Counted from the first letter of the stretch, positions 27,557 to 35,565 are shown. The stretch is 64,000 nucleotides of DNA from UMGS75 sp963648435 (GCA_963648435.1 CAVJDT010000003.1:19853-83852); one strand, 5' to 3'. Made by a program: numbers and translations. The notes: generated by a model not told the origin, from the letters alone.

Positions 27557-28237
27557 TTATTTAGTTTCAAAGCGATATCCGACCCTTCTTATGGTTATAA
27601 TATTATTAGAATACTTTCCAATCTTTTTTCTGAGTGATTTCATATGTGTATCTAAAGTCCTATCATCACCATAATAGCCATATCCCCAAACTTTTTCTAG
27701 TAATTGTTCTCTTGTAACGGCTACATTAGCATTATTAACAAGATATAACAATAACTCATACTCTTTGTTTGTTAAGTCTATTTTGGCATCATCAACATAA
27801 ACAATGTGGGCACTAAGATCAATTTTTAAGGAACCAAATGATAATATTTTAGGTTCTTCTTTTAAAGATTCTTGAGAATGATATCGCATTAATACGGCGT
27901 TAATTCGCATCATTAACTCTTTTGGTGAAAAAGGTTTAGTTACATAATCATCAATACCTAAATCAAAACCATATAACTTATCATATTCTTCCCCCCGAGC
28001 TGAAAGCATAATAATGGGAATTTGACTAGTTTTTCTTATTTCTTTAACCGCCGAATAACCATCTAGTTCTGGCATCATCACATCCATAATAATAATATCA
28101 GGTTTTTTTTCGCTTACTTTTGTTAAAGCCTCTAAGCCATTACATGCCTCACTTACCTCGTAACCTTCAAATTGGGCATATTTTTTCACCAATTCACGGA
28201 TTTGCATTTCATCATCAACTATTAATATTTGATACAT
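27557..28237 (-). CDS. OmpR/PhoB-family response regulator
   Basis: 226 residues. The receiver domain has the acidic pair at VDDE, the phospho-acceptor Asp52 in IIIMDVMMPELDG, Thr/Ser at IIMLSA and Lys at VTKPFSP. The C-terminal winged helix (residues about 130-226) ends with the TIRRVGYRFE motif. It partners the adjacent histidine kinase. The start has GGGGGTG upstream and an extended -10 element (TGGTATAAT) lies at 28269-28274. A terminator-like hairpin at 28336-28353 further upstream may act on a longer transcript. Confidence 0.95.
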   Translation of the reverse strand: MYQILIVDDEMQIRELVKKYAQFEGYEVSEACNGLEALTKVSEKKPDIIIMDVMMPELDGYSAVKEIRKTSQIPIIMLSARGEEYDKLYGFDLGIDDYVTKPFSPKELMMRINAVLMRYHSQESLKEEPKILSFGSLKIDLSAHIVYVDDAKIDLTNKEYELLLYLVNNANVAVTREQLLEKVWGYGYYGDDRTLDTHMKSLRKKIGKYSNNIITIRRVGYRFETK

Positions 28238-28268
28238 AATTCACCCCCTAGTGTGATATTACGATAAC

Positions 28269-28274
28269 ATTATA
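28269..28274 (-). promoter_or_regulatory. Extended -10 promoter element for the two-component operon
   Basis: Minus strand TATAAT preceded by TGTGG, about 32 bases upstream of the response regulator start. No clear -35. Confidence 0.45.
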
Positions 28275-28335
28275 CCACATTTTTTCAAAAATTAGGTGAA
28301 ATTATACTGAATTTACGCTTAAATAGAACTAAAAA

Positions 28336-28353
28336 GTGGAGATTTCTCCACTA
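28336..28353 (-). terminator. Orphan terminator-like hairpin upstream of the response regulator
   Basis: AGTGGAGAAATCTCCACT followed by TTTTT on the minus strand. No annotated minus-strand gene precedes it; a TATAAT lies about 90 bases upstream on the same strand. It could end a short RNA or attenuate transcription into the two-component operon. Confidence 0.5.
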
Positions 28354-28474
28354 TATGTAATTTTTTATTAAATACTTGTAACAATTCAATCCCCTTCTTT
28401 CATGTTTTTTACCTTTTATACACTTATTATATCCTAACTTTTTTATCTTTATACGTTTTATAAATGTAATTCAA

Positions 28475-28503
28475 TAGAAATTTAATTGTTTTTTTAGTAT
28501 AAT
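28475..28503 (+). promoter_or_regulatory. Promoter of tRNA-Thr and rarA
   Basis: TAGAAA, 17-base spacer, TATAAT at 28498-28503, followed after 18 bases by the tRNA 5' end. The -35 is weak (4 of 6). Confidence 0.5.
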
Positions 28504-28521
28504 AGAATATGCAAATAATTT

Positions 28522-28595
28522 GCCCCTTTAGTTCAATGGTAGAATATATCAATGGTAATGATAAGATGCTAGTTCAATTCTGGCATGGGGCACCA
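28522..28595 (+). tRNA. tRNA-Thr (GGU anticodon)
   Basis: A full cloverleaf can be folded: acceptor GCCCCTT/ATGGGGC with one T-T mismatch at the 6:67 pair, D stem GTTC/GAAT with AATGGTA loop, anticodon stem TATCA/TGATA around the loop ATGGTAA (anticodon GGT after T33), a four-base variable loop, T stem GCTAG/CTGGC around TTCAATT, then A73 and an encoded CCA. G1-C72, C2-G71 and the GGU anticodon agree with threonine identity, though the D arm looks like that of many tRNA-Gly genes. It lies 22 bases upstream of rarA. Confidence 0.85.
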
Positions 28596-28617
28596 TTTTG
28601 AAAATAGGAGGGATATT

Positions 28618-29856
28618 ATGAAACCCTTAGCATATACAATGCGACCTGAAAGTTATGAACACATTGTCGGTCAAGATCATTTAGTTGGTGAGACAGGCAT
28701 CCTTACTAAAATGATAAAGACGAAAAGTCTTTTTTCTTTTATCCTCTATGGTAATCCCGGATGTGGAAAAACAACTATAGCTGAGGCAACTTGTAAAATG
28801 AGTGGATTTAAATGGTTTCGTTTTAATGCATCTACAGATAATAAAGACACTTTAAGACAAATAATTACGGAATCCCGCTTTTACAGTGATTCAATTATCA
28901 TCATCGATGAAATCCATCGAATGAAAAAAGATATCCAAGATTATCTACTACCATATGTGGAAAATGGAACCATTATTATGATTGGTCTTACTACCGTTAA
29001 TCCCTATCACGCAGTTAACCCCGCTATTAGATCACGCTCCCACATTTACAAATTAAATGATTTAACTAGTGCTGATTTACGAAAAGTACTAGACCGTGCT
29101 TATTCATTAATCGGTGAAGGTTATGAAATTGATAGTGATGTTTATGATTATTTAATAAATATGGCCAACCTTGAAATTAGAACTCTAATTAATAGTTTTG
29201 AAACACTCATTAAAACATCATCAACTAAACATATAACATTAAATGATGCCATTAACACCATCCAAAAAGCAAACGTTAGTATGGATGCAAATGGTGATAG
29301 TTACTATGATACTTTAAGTGGCCTTCACAAATCAATTAGAGGTAGTGATGTCGATGCGGCCCTACACTATTTATCTAGACTAATTGTTGCGGATGACCTT
29401 CAAAGTTTATGTAGGCGACTTCTTTGCATAGCCTATGAAGATATTGGACTTGCTAACCCTACAATTGGGCCACGCGTTGTTGCGGCATGTCAAGCCGCAA
29501 GAGAACTTGGAAATCCTGAAGCAAGACTTCCACTTTCCGTAATTGTTATTGAAATGGCCTTATCGCCAAAATCTAACAGTGCGATGCTTGCGGTAGATAA
29601 AGCTTTACAAGATGTTAATGATGGAAAAAGTGGCAGTATTCCTCTTCACCTTAAAAATACTTACTCTTTTAATCCGGCCCAAACTCCTTATAAGTATCCC
29701 CATGACTACCCTAATGCTTGGGTATATCAACAATATTTGCCAGATGTTTTAAAAGATGCAAAATACTATACCCCAAAACCTAGTTCCAAAATTGAAGTTG
29801 GACTTATGGAGCGATATAATCAAATTGAAGAAATGAAAAAGAAATATCAAAAGTGA
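28618..29856 (+). CDS. rarA: Replication-associated recombination protein RarA (MgsA)
   Basis: AAA+ ATPase that acts at stalled replication forks. The start is the ATG at 28618, preceded by AGGAGGG; an upstream in-frame ATG lies inside the tRNA and is not used. 412 residues, normal length. Motifs: VGQDHLVG at the N-terminus, Walker A GNPGCGKTT, Walker B IIIIDEIHR, sensor 1 TTVNP, and the C-terminal MgsA tetramerisation domain (ALSPKSNSAMLAVDKAL, then HLKNTYSFNP). It is probably read from the tRNA promoter. Confidence 0.95.
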   Translation: MKPLAYTMRPESYEHIVGQDHLVGETGILTKMIKTKSLFSFILYGNPGCGKTTIAEATCKMSGFKWFRFNASTDNKDTLRQIITESRFYSDSIIIIDEIHRMKKDIQDYLLPYVENGTIIMIGLTTVNPYHAVNPAIRSRSHIYKLNDLTSADLRKVLDRAYSLIGEGYEIDSDVYDYLINMANLEIRTLINSFETLIKTSSTKHITLNDAINTIQKANVSMDANGDSYYDTLSGLHKSIRGSDVDAALHYLSRLIVADDLQSLCRRLLCIAYEDIGLANPTIGPRVVAACQAARELGNPEARLPLSVIVIEMALSPKSNSAMLAVDKALQDVNDGKSGSIPLHLKNTYSFNPAQTPYKYPHDYPNAWVYQQYLPDVLKDAKYYTPKPSSKIEVGLMERYNQIEEMKKKYQK

Positions 29857-29878
29857 AAGCCAAAACTTTCACTTTTTT
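29851..29878. terminator. Bidirectional terminator between rarA and the SpoIIIE-like gene
   Basis: Stem AAGTGAAAG/CTTTCACTT with a 6-base loop and T/A runs on both sides. Both stop codons lie in the arms: the rarA TGA at 29854-29856 and the opposing TGA at 29869-29871. Confidence 0.85.
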
Positions 29879-31542
29879 AATTTATCTAGTTCTTCTTTTG
29901 TAAGCATTAATAAACTTATTCGGATTAATAAATCCCGATATTTTAAAAATCCTTCAATTTTATTATTAATACTCATCATCATATGGTGATTAACATAACT
30001 ACATGCACTATTAAAATTATTGCCTAAAAAAATGCGATAAGCAAAATTTTTCATTAAACTATCTAAATTAATTTCACTAGTAACCCCACCAATAAATTTA
30101 TATCCAATATTACCACCCGTAATTAATAAATATTCTAATATTTGATTATATTCAAAATTATCAATTATTTTTTCAATTCCGTTTATATAAACAATCGTCT
30201 TTTTCAATTTTTCAGGACTATGCTTATTGTATTCATCAATATTATTAGTATTATTATTGTTTAATATTTCTAGTTTTTCATCCATTTTAGCTTTAACTTT
30301 TTTCAAAAAATCCAAAGTAGTACTAGACTCAATTCCTAAATTTTCAAATAAACCTAAATTATTATTTAAATCAAGCAAATAAATTTCATACTCATTAATG
30401 TTTTTTTGAAATTTGGGATAAAAAAGCAGTGATATCAAATAATTACGATATACACTACCATCATTTGATACAATTAATAAATTTTCATCACATCTAACAT
30501 ATTCATTTCGGTCATCTTTTCCAATCACTATTTCCAAGTTATCAGATGATGAATGCATTAAAGCTTCTTTCATCCTTAATGAATTACCAACTAAATTATT
30601 TACTTCAATTACAATTAAATCATGATTCTTATCATATCTTATTAAAAAAGGTTCATTCAAGATTTTACAAAGTGATATTTTAAATACTTCATAATTAACT
30701 TGTTGATAAGTTTTTATAAAAATAACACTAATATGATTACAAATAATATAACTTATATCTTGATAAAAAATACTTAAATGACTTAATTCTTTTTTTATAT
30801 TCATTATGTAGGCTAACATTATTTTATTTTCTTTAGTAGTATCTATAATCTCATTGCTAAGTTTTCTTAAAGATAGTGGTTTAGTAGCTTTATCTTTAAT
30901 TATATAATCATCATTAAACTGTTTCAATTTACTACCTACTTTTCGTGAGTATTTAAAGGCTCTTCCAAAACATTTCTTTAAACCGTTTTTCACCATTTTA
31001 AAAAACTCAAATACAGTTTTTTTACAAATAAAAACAATGCCAACAAAAATCACCACCACACAAAATATAATAGTACCAACTTTAGAAAACAATAAAAAGA
31101 GAAGATAAAAAAGAATACAACCAACTAGACCTCCCCCAATCATCATATCATTACGTCCATTTTTGAAATAATCAAAATATAAAAGAATTGTATTTTTAAA
31201 ACTATTTCCTTCATATTTACTTACAAAATTATGCATGGCAAAATGACTTAAAGTAATTATTGCAAGTACAACCATGACAATTCCTAAATATCTAATGTTT
31301 TTTATCGTAAAACGATGATGCACAAACAGAAAATAAATACCTAAAGCACCTAATAATAGTAAAAAAATAAAATACCAATCTCCAAAAAATAAACGAAATG
31401 TTAACATTCCATATTTTCCAACAATTCCTAGTCTTGCAATTGAAATTAAAGAAAATAATAAACAAACAATTCCTGCAACTTCATAAACAAAAATAAATTG
31501 TTTGGTCTTTTGTTCATATTCTGATAACTTTTCTTTTGCCAT
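29869..31542 (-). CDS. SpoIIIE/FtsK-like DNA translocase homologue with degenerate ATPase motifs
   Basis: 557 residues. The N-terminal 180 residues match the four-helix membrane domain of SpoIIIE: ARLGIVGKYGM then FRLFFGDWYFI, a LGIVMVVLAIITLSH helix, MIGGGLVGCILF and FVGIVFICKKT. The C-terminal part still aligns with the SpoIIIE motor in order, but the key motifs are gone: where SpoIIIE has HLLVAGATGSGKSV this protein has NLLIVSNDGSVYRN (about 354-367), and where it has YIVVIVDELADLM there is TIVYINGIEKII (about 449-460). The gamma DNA-recognition domain is also missing. I infer a membrane-bound pseudo-ATPase. GTAGGTG precedes the ATG. Confidence 0.8.
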   Translation of the reverse strand: MAKEKLSEYEQKTKQFIFVYEVAGIVCLLFSLISIARLGIVGKYGMLTFRLFFGDWYFIFLLLLGALGIYFLFVHHRFTIKNIRYLGIVMVVLAIITLSHFAMHNFVSKYEGNSFKNTILLYFDYFKNGRNDMMIGGGLVGCILFYLLFLLFSKVGTIIFCVVVIFVGIVFICKKTVFEFFKMVKNGLKKCFGRAFKYSRKVGSKLKQFNDDYIIKDKATKPLSLRKLSNEIIDTTKENKIMLAYIMNIKKELSHLSIFYQDISYIICNHISVIFIKTYQQVNYEVFKISLCKILNEPFLIRYDKNHDLIVIEVNNLVGNSLRMKEALMHSSSDNLEIVIGKDDRNEYVRCDENLLIVSNDGSVYRNYLISLLFYPKFQKNINEYEIYLLDLNNNLGLFENLGIESSTTLDFLKKVKAKMDEKLEILNNNNTNNIDEYNKHSPEKLKKTIVYINGIEKIIDNFEYNQILEYLLITGGNIGYKFIGGVTSEINLDSLMKNFAYRIFLGNNFNSACSYVNHHMMMSINNKIEGFLKYRDLLIRISLLMLTKEELDKLKK

Positions 31543-31605
31543 AATATCACCTACATAATATTAAACACTATTTAAAGTGAAAAATTTGTAAAAAAAAGAC
31601 AAAGC

Positions 31606-31632
31606 GAAAAAAAATCCATCAATGATGGATTT
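31606..31632 (-). terminator. Terminator of rpmG
   Basis: Minus strand: nine-base stem AAATCCATC/GATGGATTT with a three-base loop, followed by eight T. It lies eight bases after the rpmG stop. Confidence 0.8.
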
Positions 31633-31639
31633 CAATTTA

Positions 31640-31795
31640 CTACTTTTTATTCTTTTCCTTATGAATAGTAGCTTTTTTACAACGTGGGCAATATTTCTTT
31701 TGTTCTAAACGATCTGGAGTGTTTCGTTTATTTTTTTGAGTAAGGTAATTTTCTTCGCCACATTCTGTACATTTTAATAAAACATTAATACGCAT
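31640..31795 (-). CDS. rpmG: 50S ribosomal protein L33, zinc-binding type
   Basis: 51 residues, beginning MRINVLLKCTECGEENYLTQ and containing KYCPRCKK. It is the C+ form with two CxxC pairs that bind zinc. Length and motifs are those of bacterial L33. GGAGG spaced seven bases from the ATG at 31795, and a terminator directly downstream. The presence of the zinc form suggests that a zinc-free copy may exist elsewhere in the genome (family knowledge, not seen here). Confidence 0.95.
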   Translation of the reverse strand: MRINVLLKCTECGEENYLTQKNKRNTPDRLEQKKYCPRCKKATIHKEKNKK

Positions 31796-31926
31796 AATGT
31801 TACCTCCTAAATTCCATAATATTATACTACATTATGAAAAAAATAGCAAGCAATTAAAAACTTTTTTTACTAACATTCTACATTACTAGAAAAAAGGTCA
31901 AGAATAGTTACATAATACGTTAAATT

Positions 31927-32277
31927 TTAGACTAATACATTGCCATTTTTAATGCCTATTGAAAGGAATAAATAAACAATTCCAACAAATGCCCATACAA
32001 TTGACATTGTTAAAGCCATTTTACCACAAACTTTACTGCGATTTGACCATTTATCTTGCCATAATATGTATAGTACAAATCCTACGGGAGGAAGTACAAA
32101 ACTGATTAGTTTCCAGATAAAAAGGGGGACAGGATCATCAATAATTGTTGTGTTACTTGAAACAACTACTTCACCTTCTTGTTTTTTAACGTGAAATTCA
32201 AATCCACATTGTTCGCATTTTTCAGCATCAATTTTTTGTTCTTTCATACATTTAGGGCATACTTTAGTTTTTTCCAT
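31927..32277 (-). CDS. Small zinc-ribbon membrane protein
   Basis: 116 residues. An N-terminal zinc ribbon (VCPKCMKEQKIDAEKCEQCG) is followed by a short linker and two transmembrane helices (residues about 52-70 and 87-108). Such proteins are common in Firmicutes and have no assigned role. AAAGGA precedes the ATG. A 70-base gap separates it from mscL. Confidence 0.7.
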   Translation of the reverse strand: MEKTKVCPKCMKEQKIDAEKCEQCGFEFHVKKQEGEVVVSSNTTIIDDPVPLFIWKLISFVLPPVGFVLYILWQDKWSNRSKVCGKMALTMSIVWAFVGIVYLFLSIGIKNGNVLV

Positions 32278-32348
32278 ATTATTAATCCTTTCTTATTTCA
32301 CGTATCTATGATTATTTTACCATAAATAAGTTTTATTGTCAAATACTA

Positions 32349-32921
32349 CTATTTATTTTCATCATTTTTTTCTTGATTTTTTAATAAATCTCTAATTTCT
32401 GTTAATAATACAATATCTGCAGGAATTGGTTCAGGTGCAGCTTCAGGTGCTGGAGCAGGTTCTTCCTCTTCTTTTTTACGTAATCTTTCAGCTGCTTCTT
32501 TGGCATGTTTTGCAAGAGAAGAACAAACTTTTATAATTAAGAATAAAATTATTGCAATTAGTAAAAAGTCAATAATTGCTTGAATTAATGCACCCCATGA
32601 AATTACAATATCATTAACTGGAACTTGTAGTTGATCACCAACATTTGTAGCAAGCCCATTCGCAACATCAGTAGCGGTTGCTTTATCATGGCTTTTTAAA
32701 ACTGTAATTAAGGAATTGCTTAAATCAGTATCGCCAATAACCCAAGCAATAAGTGGTGAAATAATATTAACATTGATTGCGGTCACAATTTTACTGAAAG
32801 CTCCACCAATAATAACACCTATTGCAAGAGCTAAAGCATTACCTTTATTTATAAAAGCAACAAATTCTTTTAATAATCCTTGTCTTTTTTCATTTCTTTC
32901 TTTTTTAGTCCTTTTTTCCAT
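32349..32921 (-). CDS. mscL: Large-conductance mechanosensitive channel MscL
   Basis: Homopentameric channel that opens under membrane tension to release osmolytes. I place the start at the ATG at 32921, with GGAGG six bases upstream; it lies one base after the stop of the alcohol dehydrogenase gene. 190 residues. TM1 region has EFVAFINKGNALALAIGVII and GGAFSKIVTAI; TM2 follows near residues 110-132, then RLRKKEEEEPAP and a C-terminal helix with LLTEIRDLL. The Ala/Pro/Glu linker before the last helix is longer than usual. Confidence 0.95.
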   Translation of the reverse strand: MEKRTKKERNEKRQGLLKEFVAFINKGNALALAIGVIIGGAFSKIVTAINVNIISPLIAWVIGDTDLSNSLITVLKSHDKATATDVANGLATNVGDQLQVPVNDIVISWGALIQAIIDFLLIAIILFLIIKVCSSLAKHAKEAAERLRKKEEEEPAPAPEAAPEPIPADIVLLTEIRDLLKNQEKNDENK

Positions 32922-32922
32922 T

Positions 32923-34104
32923 TTAATTTCCTCCTTTAGCAATTCTAAATATTTCCATTATATCTGCTTTATTTAATTGTCTAATACCCGGTATTTTAAC
33001 AGTATCATTTTTCGTTAATCGATTAGCCATATTTTCTAATTCTTTCATATCAATGTTTAAATCATATAAAGTAATTGGCATATTAAGCTTTTTAAAGTAT
33101 GATTCTAAAAATAAGATTCCTTTTAAGGCAGCAGTTGATGGTTCTACTGACTTATCTATTTCAAACGCGCCATAGGCAAGTTTACTAAATAAAGGGATAA
33201 AATCTTTATAAACATATTTTGCCCAAGCTAAAAATAAGACTGATAAACCAGCACCATGTGCAACATGATCAAAAGTTCCGCTAATTTCATGTTCAAGTTT
33301 ATGAACTGTAAAATACATTTTACTGCCAAGTCCTGTTAAACCATTATGCGAAAAACTACTTGCAATCATTAAAGTTGCTCTTGCATCATAATTTTCAGGT
33401 TCTTCTATGGCAATTTTGCCAGCACTAATAACTGCTTTTAACAGTCCTTCAGCAATTCTAGATGCAAACTCATTATTTCCAACATTGGTTAAATATCTTT
33501 CTAGAGTATGCATCATAATATCAACAATTCCACAACCTGTTTGATAACGAGAAACCGTAAAGGTAAGTTCTGGATTCATAATGCTAAATAGTGGTCTAAT
33601 AATATCACTATTAAAGCCATTTTTTACTTTTGTTTCATCATTAGTAATAACACAAGAATTACTTAGTTCACTACCCGCAGCACTTATTGTTAGAATAACT
33701 CCTATTGGTAAAGCTTTCGTTGGCTTAATTTCATGAGCATTAAGTAACCAAGGATCACAGTTTAAATAATATCCACAAGAAATTGCTTTACTTGAATCAA
33801 TTACTGATCCCCCTCCAACTGCGAGAATTAATTCCACTTGATTTTCTCTTGCAAGTCTTATTCCTTCTTTTACTAATGATACTTTAGGATTAGCTTCAAC
33901 TCCCCCAAGTTCAATTACTTTAATTCCTTCTTGTTTAAGTGCCTCCATAATACGTCCATAAAGTCCACTTTTTTTGATTGAACCTTTGCCATAATGAAGT
34001 AAGATTTTACTATAACCATATTCTTTTATGATTTTTCCTACTTCTAATTCACGAAGAGAACCAAAATATATTTTAGTAGGGGAATAAAAATCAAAATTCA
34101 ACAT
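32923..34104 (-). CDS. Iron-containing alcohol dehydrogenase (butanol dehydrogenase-like)
   Basis: 393 residues. NAD(P)H-binding GGGSVIDSSKAIS and the metal-binding His residues in the HKLEHEISGTFDHVAHGAGLS segment place it in the type III (iron-dependent) family, close to BdhA/YugJ/YqhD. It probably reduces aldehydes to alcohols during fermentation; the natural substrate is not predictable. AAGGAG precedes the ATG. It is followed at one base by mscL and preceded at 12 bases by the cyclophilin gene. Confidence 0.92.
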   Translation of the reverse strand: MLNFDFYSPTKIYFGSLRELEVGKIIKEYGYSKILLHYGKGSIKKSGLYGRIMEALKQEGIKVIELGGVEANPKVSLVKEGIRLARENQVELILAVGGGSVIDSSKAISCGYYLNCDPWLLNAHEIKPTKALPIGVILTISAAGSELSNSCVITNDETKVKNGFNSDIIRPLFSIMNPELTFTVSRYQTGCGIVDIMMHTLERYLTNVGNNEFASRIAEGLLKAVISAGKIAIEEPENYDARATLMIASSFSHNGLTGLGSKMYFTVHKLEHEISGTFDHVAHGAGLSVLFLAWAKYVYKDFIPLFSKLAYGAFEIDKSVEPSTAALKGILFLESYFKKLNMPITLYDLNIDMKELENMANRLTKNDTVKIPGIRQLNKADIMEIFRIAKGGN

Positions 34105-34116
34105 CTTCCATTCTCC

Positions 34117-34626
34117 TTATTCTATTTCCTTAATATCAATAATTTTAACATCAAAAGTTGGAAAATCACTAAATCCACCTCCAACATTCATAGTAGGAAC
34201 ACTTGCAATTTTTAAGATAACTTCATTACTTGCCTCATCAATAGTACGACCAAATGCGGCATACTCACCATCTAGCCAACTTGCAGTTCCGGCACAAATA
34301 AAAAATTGGGAAGTTGCGCTATTTGGATCAGAGGTTCTTGCCATTGAAATAACCCCTAATTCATGTTTTAAGTCATTTTTAAAGCCATTACTTGCAAATT
34401 CACCATTAATAGTAGGTGTATCACCAAGTTCAAGTAAAGTGTTATTTTCAATTTTGTATCCACCAGTTTGAATCATAAAACCTTTAATGATTCGATGAAA
34501 AACCGTATTTTCATAATATCCATTTCTAACTAATTTAATGAAATTATCCACGGTTTTAGGGGCAATTTCAGGATATAATTCAAGATTAATTAGGTCTTCA
34601 GTGTTTAATTTAATTTGTATTTTCAT
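34117..34626 (-). CDS. Cyclophilin-type peptidyl-prolyl cis-trans isomerase
   Basis: 169 residues, no signal peptide, so cytoplasmic. Catalytic-core motifs: FHRIIKGFMIQTGGY, GVISMARTSDPNSATSQFFI with the conserved SQFFI, and WLDGEYAAFGRT. Catalyses proline isomerisation during folding. GAGGT precedes the ATG, and an extended -10 element (34650-34655, minus strand TGTGGTATAAT) lies upstream. It is first in a short operon with the alcohol dehydrogenase and mscL. Confidence 0.93.
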   Translation of the reverse strand: MKIQIKLNTEDLINLELYPEIAPKTVDNFIKLVRNGYYENTVFHRIIKGFMIQTGGYKIENNTLLELGDTPTINGEFASNGFKNDLKHELGVISMARTSDPNSATSQFFICAGTASWLDGEYAAFGRTIDEASNEVILKIASVPTMNVGGGFSDFPTFDVKIIDIKEIE

Positions 34627-34649
34627 TTTGTTACCTCGATATCGGAATA

Positions 34650-34655
34650 ATTATA
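34650..34655 (-). promoter_or_regulatory. Extended -10 element of the cyclophilin-adh-mscL operon
   Basis: Minus strand TATAAT preceded by TGTGG; 24 bases upstream of the cyclophilin start codon. Confidence 0.45.
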
Positions 34656-34687
34656 CCACATTTTGTTTATTTTGATTAAATTTTTAC

Positions 34688-34726
34688 TTAAAAAAAAGAA
34701 TTGTGACTAATATTTGCACAATTCTT
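34688..34726 (-). terminator. Terminator of the phoH-recO operon
   Basis: Minus strand: 10-bp stem AAGAATTGTG/CACAATTCTT, 11-base loop, then eight T. The stem begins inside the recO stop codon. Confidence 0.85.
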
Positions 34727-35459
34727 ACATGATTTCTCTAGTTACTTCTTTAGCTTTACTAATAAAATCTAAATGTTTTTGATAATATAAATCTAAAACA
34801 TTTAATATTTTAGAAACATCATCTTTAACCACTTTTTCAAATGCTTTATCAACTTTATTAAGTTTTACAAAATATAACAACTGAAGGATTTTCGTTTCAT
34901 CAACATTTAAATCAAAACTATCAGTTGCACAGTTTAAACAGTATATCCCCCCATCATAAATACTAAAAACCGCATCTTGAACTTTTTTCCCACATTTTAA
35001 GCAAGATTTTAACTCTGGTGAAATTCCAATTAAATAAGTTAATTTAGTCTCAAATAAAGCAAGGACAACTTTTTCATCAATATTTCCCTTTAAAAGGTCT
35101 AAAATATCAATTACAAATTGATAAAAAGTATCAATACTAGTAACTTGTTGTGTAAAAACAATTATCTTTTCTAAAATAGGATAAAAGCATAACATTTTAT
35201 TAATGTTTTGCTTAATAGGCAAATAACTATCTAAAATTGTACCTTCCGTTAAGGTATCTAATCCATCACTAGATGTTGCCAAAAAACTAATTTTTGTTAA
35301 GGGTTCTGCAAGTAACCTAGTTCCCCCACTAATTTTTTTTGCGCCTCTAATAATATAATTCTTTTTTCCAACTTTGGTTAGGATTTCCGCAAGAACAGCT
35401 TGTTCTTTATACTCTACTACCTTCAGTACGATACCTTCGGTTTGGATGATTTGCTTCAT
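34725..35459 (-). CDS. recO: DNA repair protein RecO
   Basis: 244 residues, normal size. N-terminal OB fold starting TEGIVLKVVEYKEQAVLAEI, a helical middle, and a zinc-binding region with CLKCGKKVQ and YCLNC. Loads RecA onto SSB-coated DNA with RecR. The start at 35459 lies inside the yqzL-like gene, so the two overlap by 53 bases in different frames and recO translation is probably coupled. Last gene of the operon. Confidence 0.95.
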   Translation of the reverse strand: MKQIIQTEGIVLKVVEYKEQAVLAEILTKVGKKNYIIRGAKKISGGTRLLAEPLTKISFLATSSDGLDTLTEGTILDSYLPIKQNINKMLCFYPILEKIIVFTQQVTSIDTFYQFVIDILDLLKGNIDEKVVLALFETKLTYLIGISPELKSCLKCGKKVQDAVFSIYDGGIYCLNCATDSFDLNVDETKILQLLYFVKLNKVDKAFEKVVKDDVSKILNVLDLYYQKHLDFISKAKEVTREIM

Positions 35460-35565
35460 TTTCTAGTTCTTCTTTCTTTCTAATATAAAATTTGTAGTTT
35501 AAATAATCATCAATTTTACCACTTTTTAAAAACTTATTCCATAGTGACTCTTCAAATTTACTCAT
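35407..35565 (-). CDS. YqzL-like small protein
   Basis: A 52-residue ORF with an excellent GGAGGA site before the ATG at 35565. Its N-terminus, EESLWNKFLKSGKIDDYLNY, fits the W-x3-F-x3-G-x2-x-x-YL pattern of the YqzL family, which lies between era and recO in Bacillus as it does here. The C-terminal 17 residues overlap the recO start region by 53 bases in another frame. YqzL has no known function. Confidence 0.75.
   Translation of the reverse strand: MSKFEESLWNKFLKSGKIDDYLNYKFYIRKKEELENEANHPNRRYRTEGSRV

Noticed and set aside
28585..28617. An upstream in-frame ATG for rarA
   Set aside because: It lies inside the tRNA-Thr sequence; the ATG at 28618 has a perfect AGGAGGG site.
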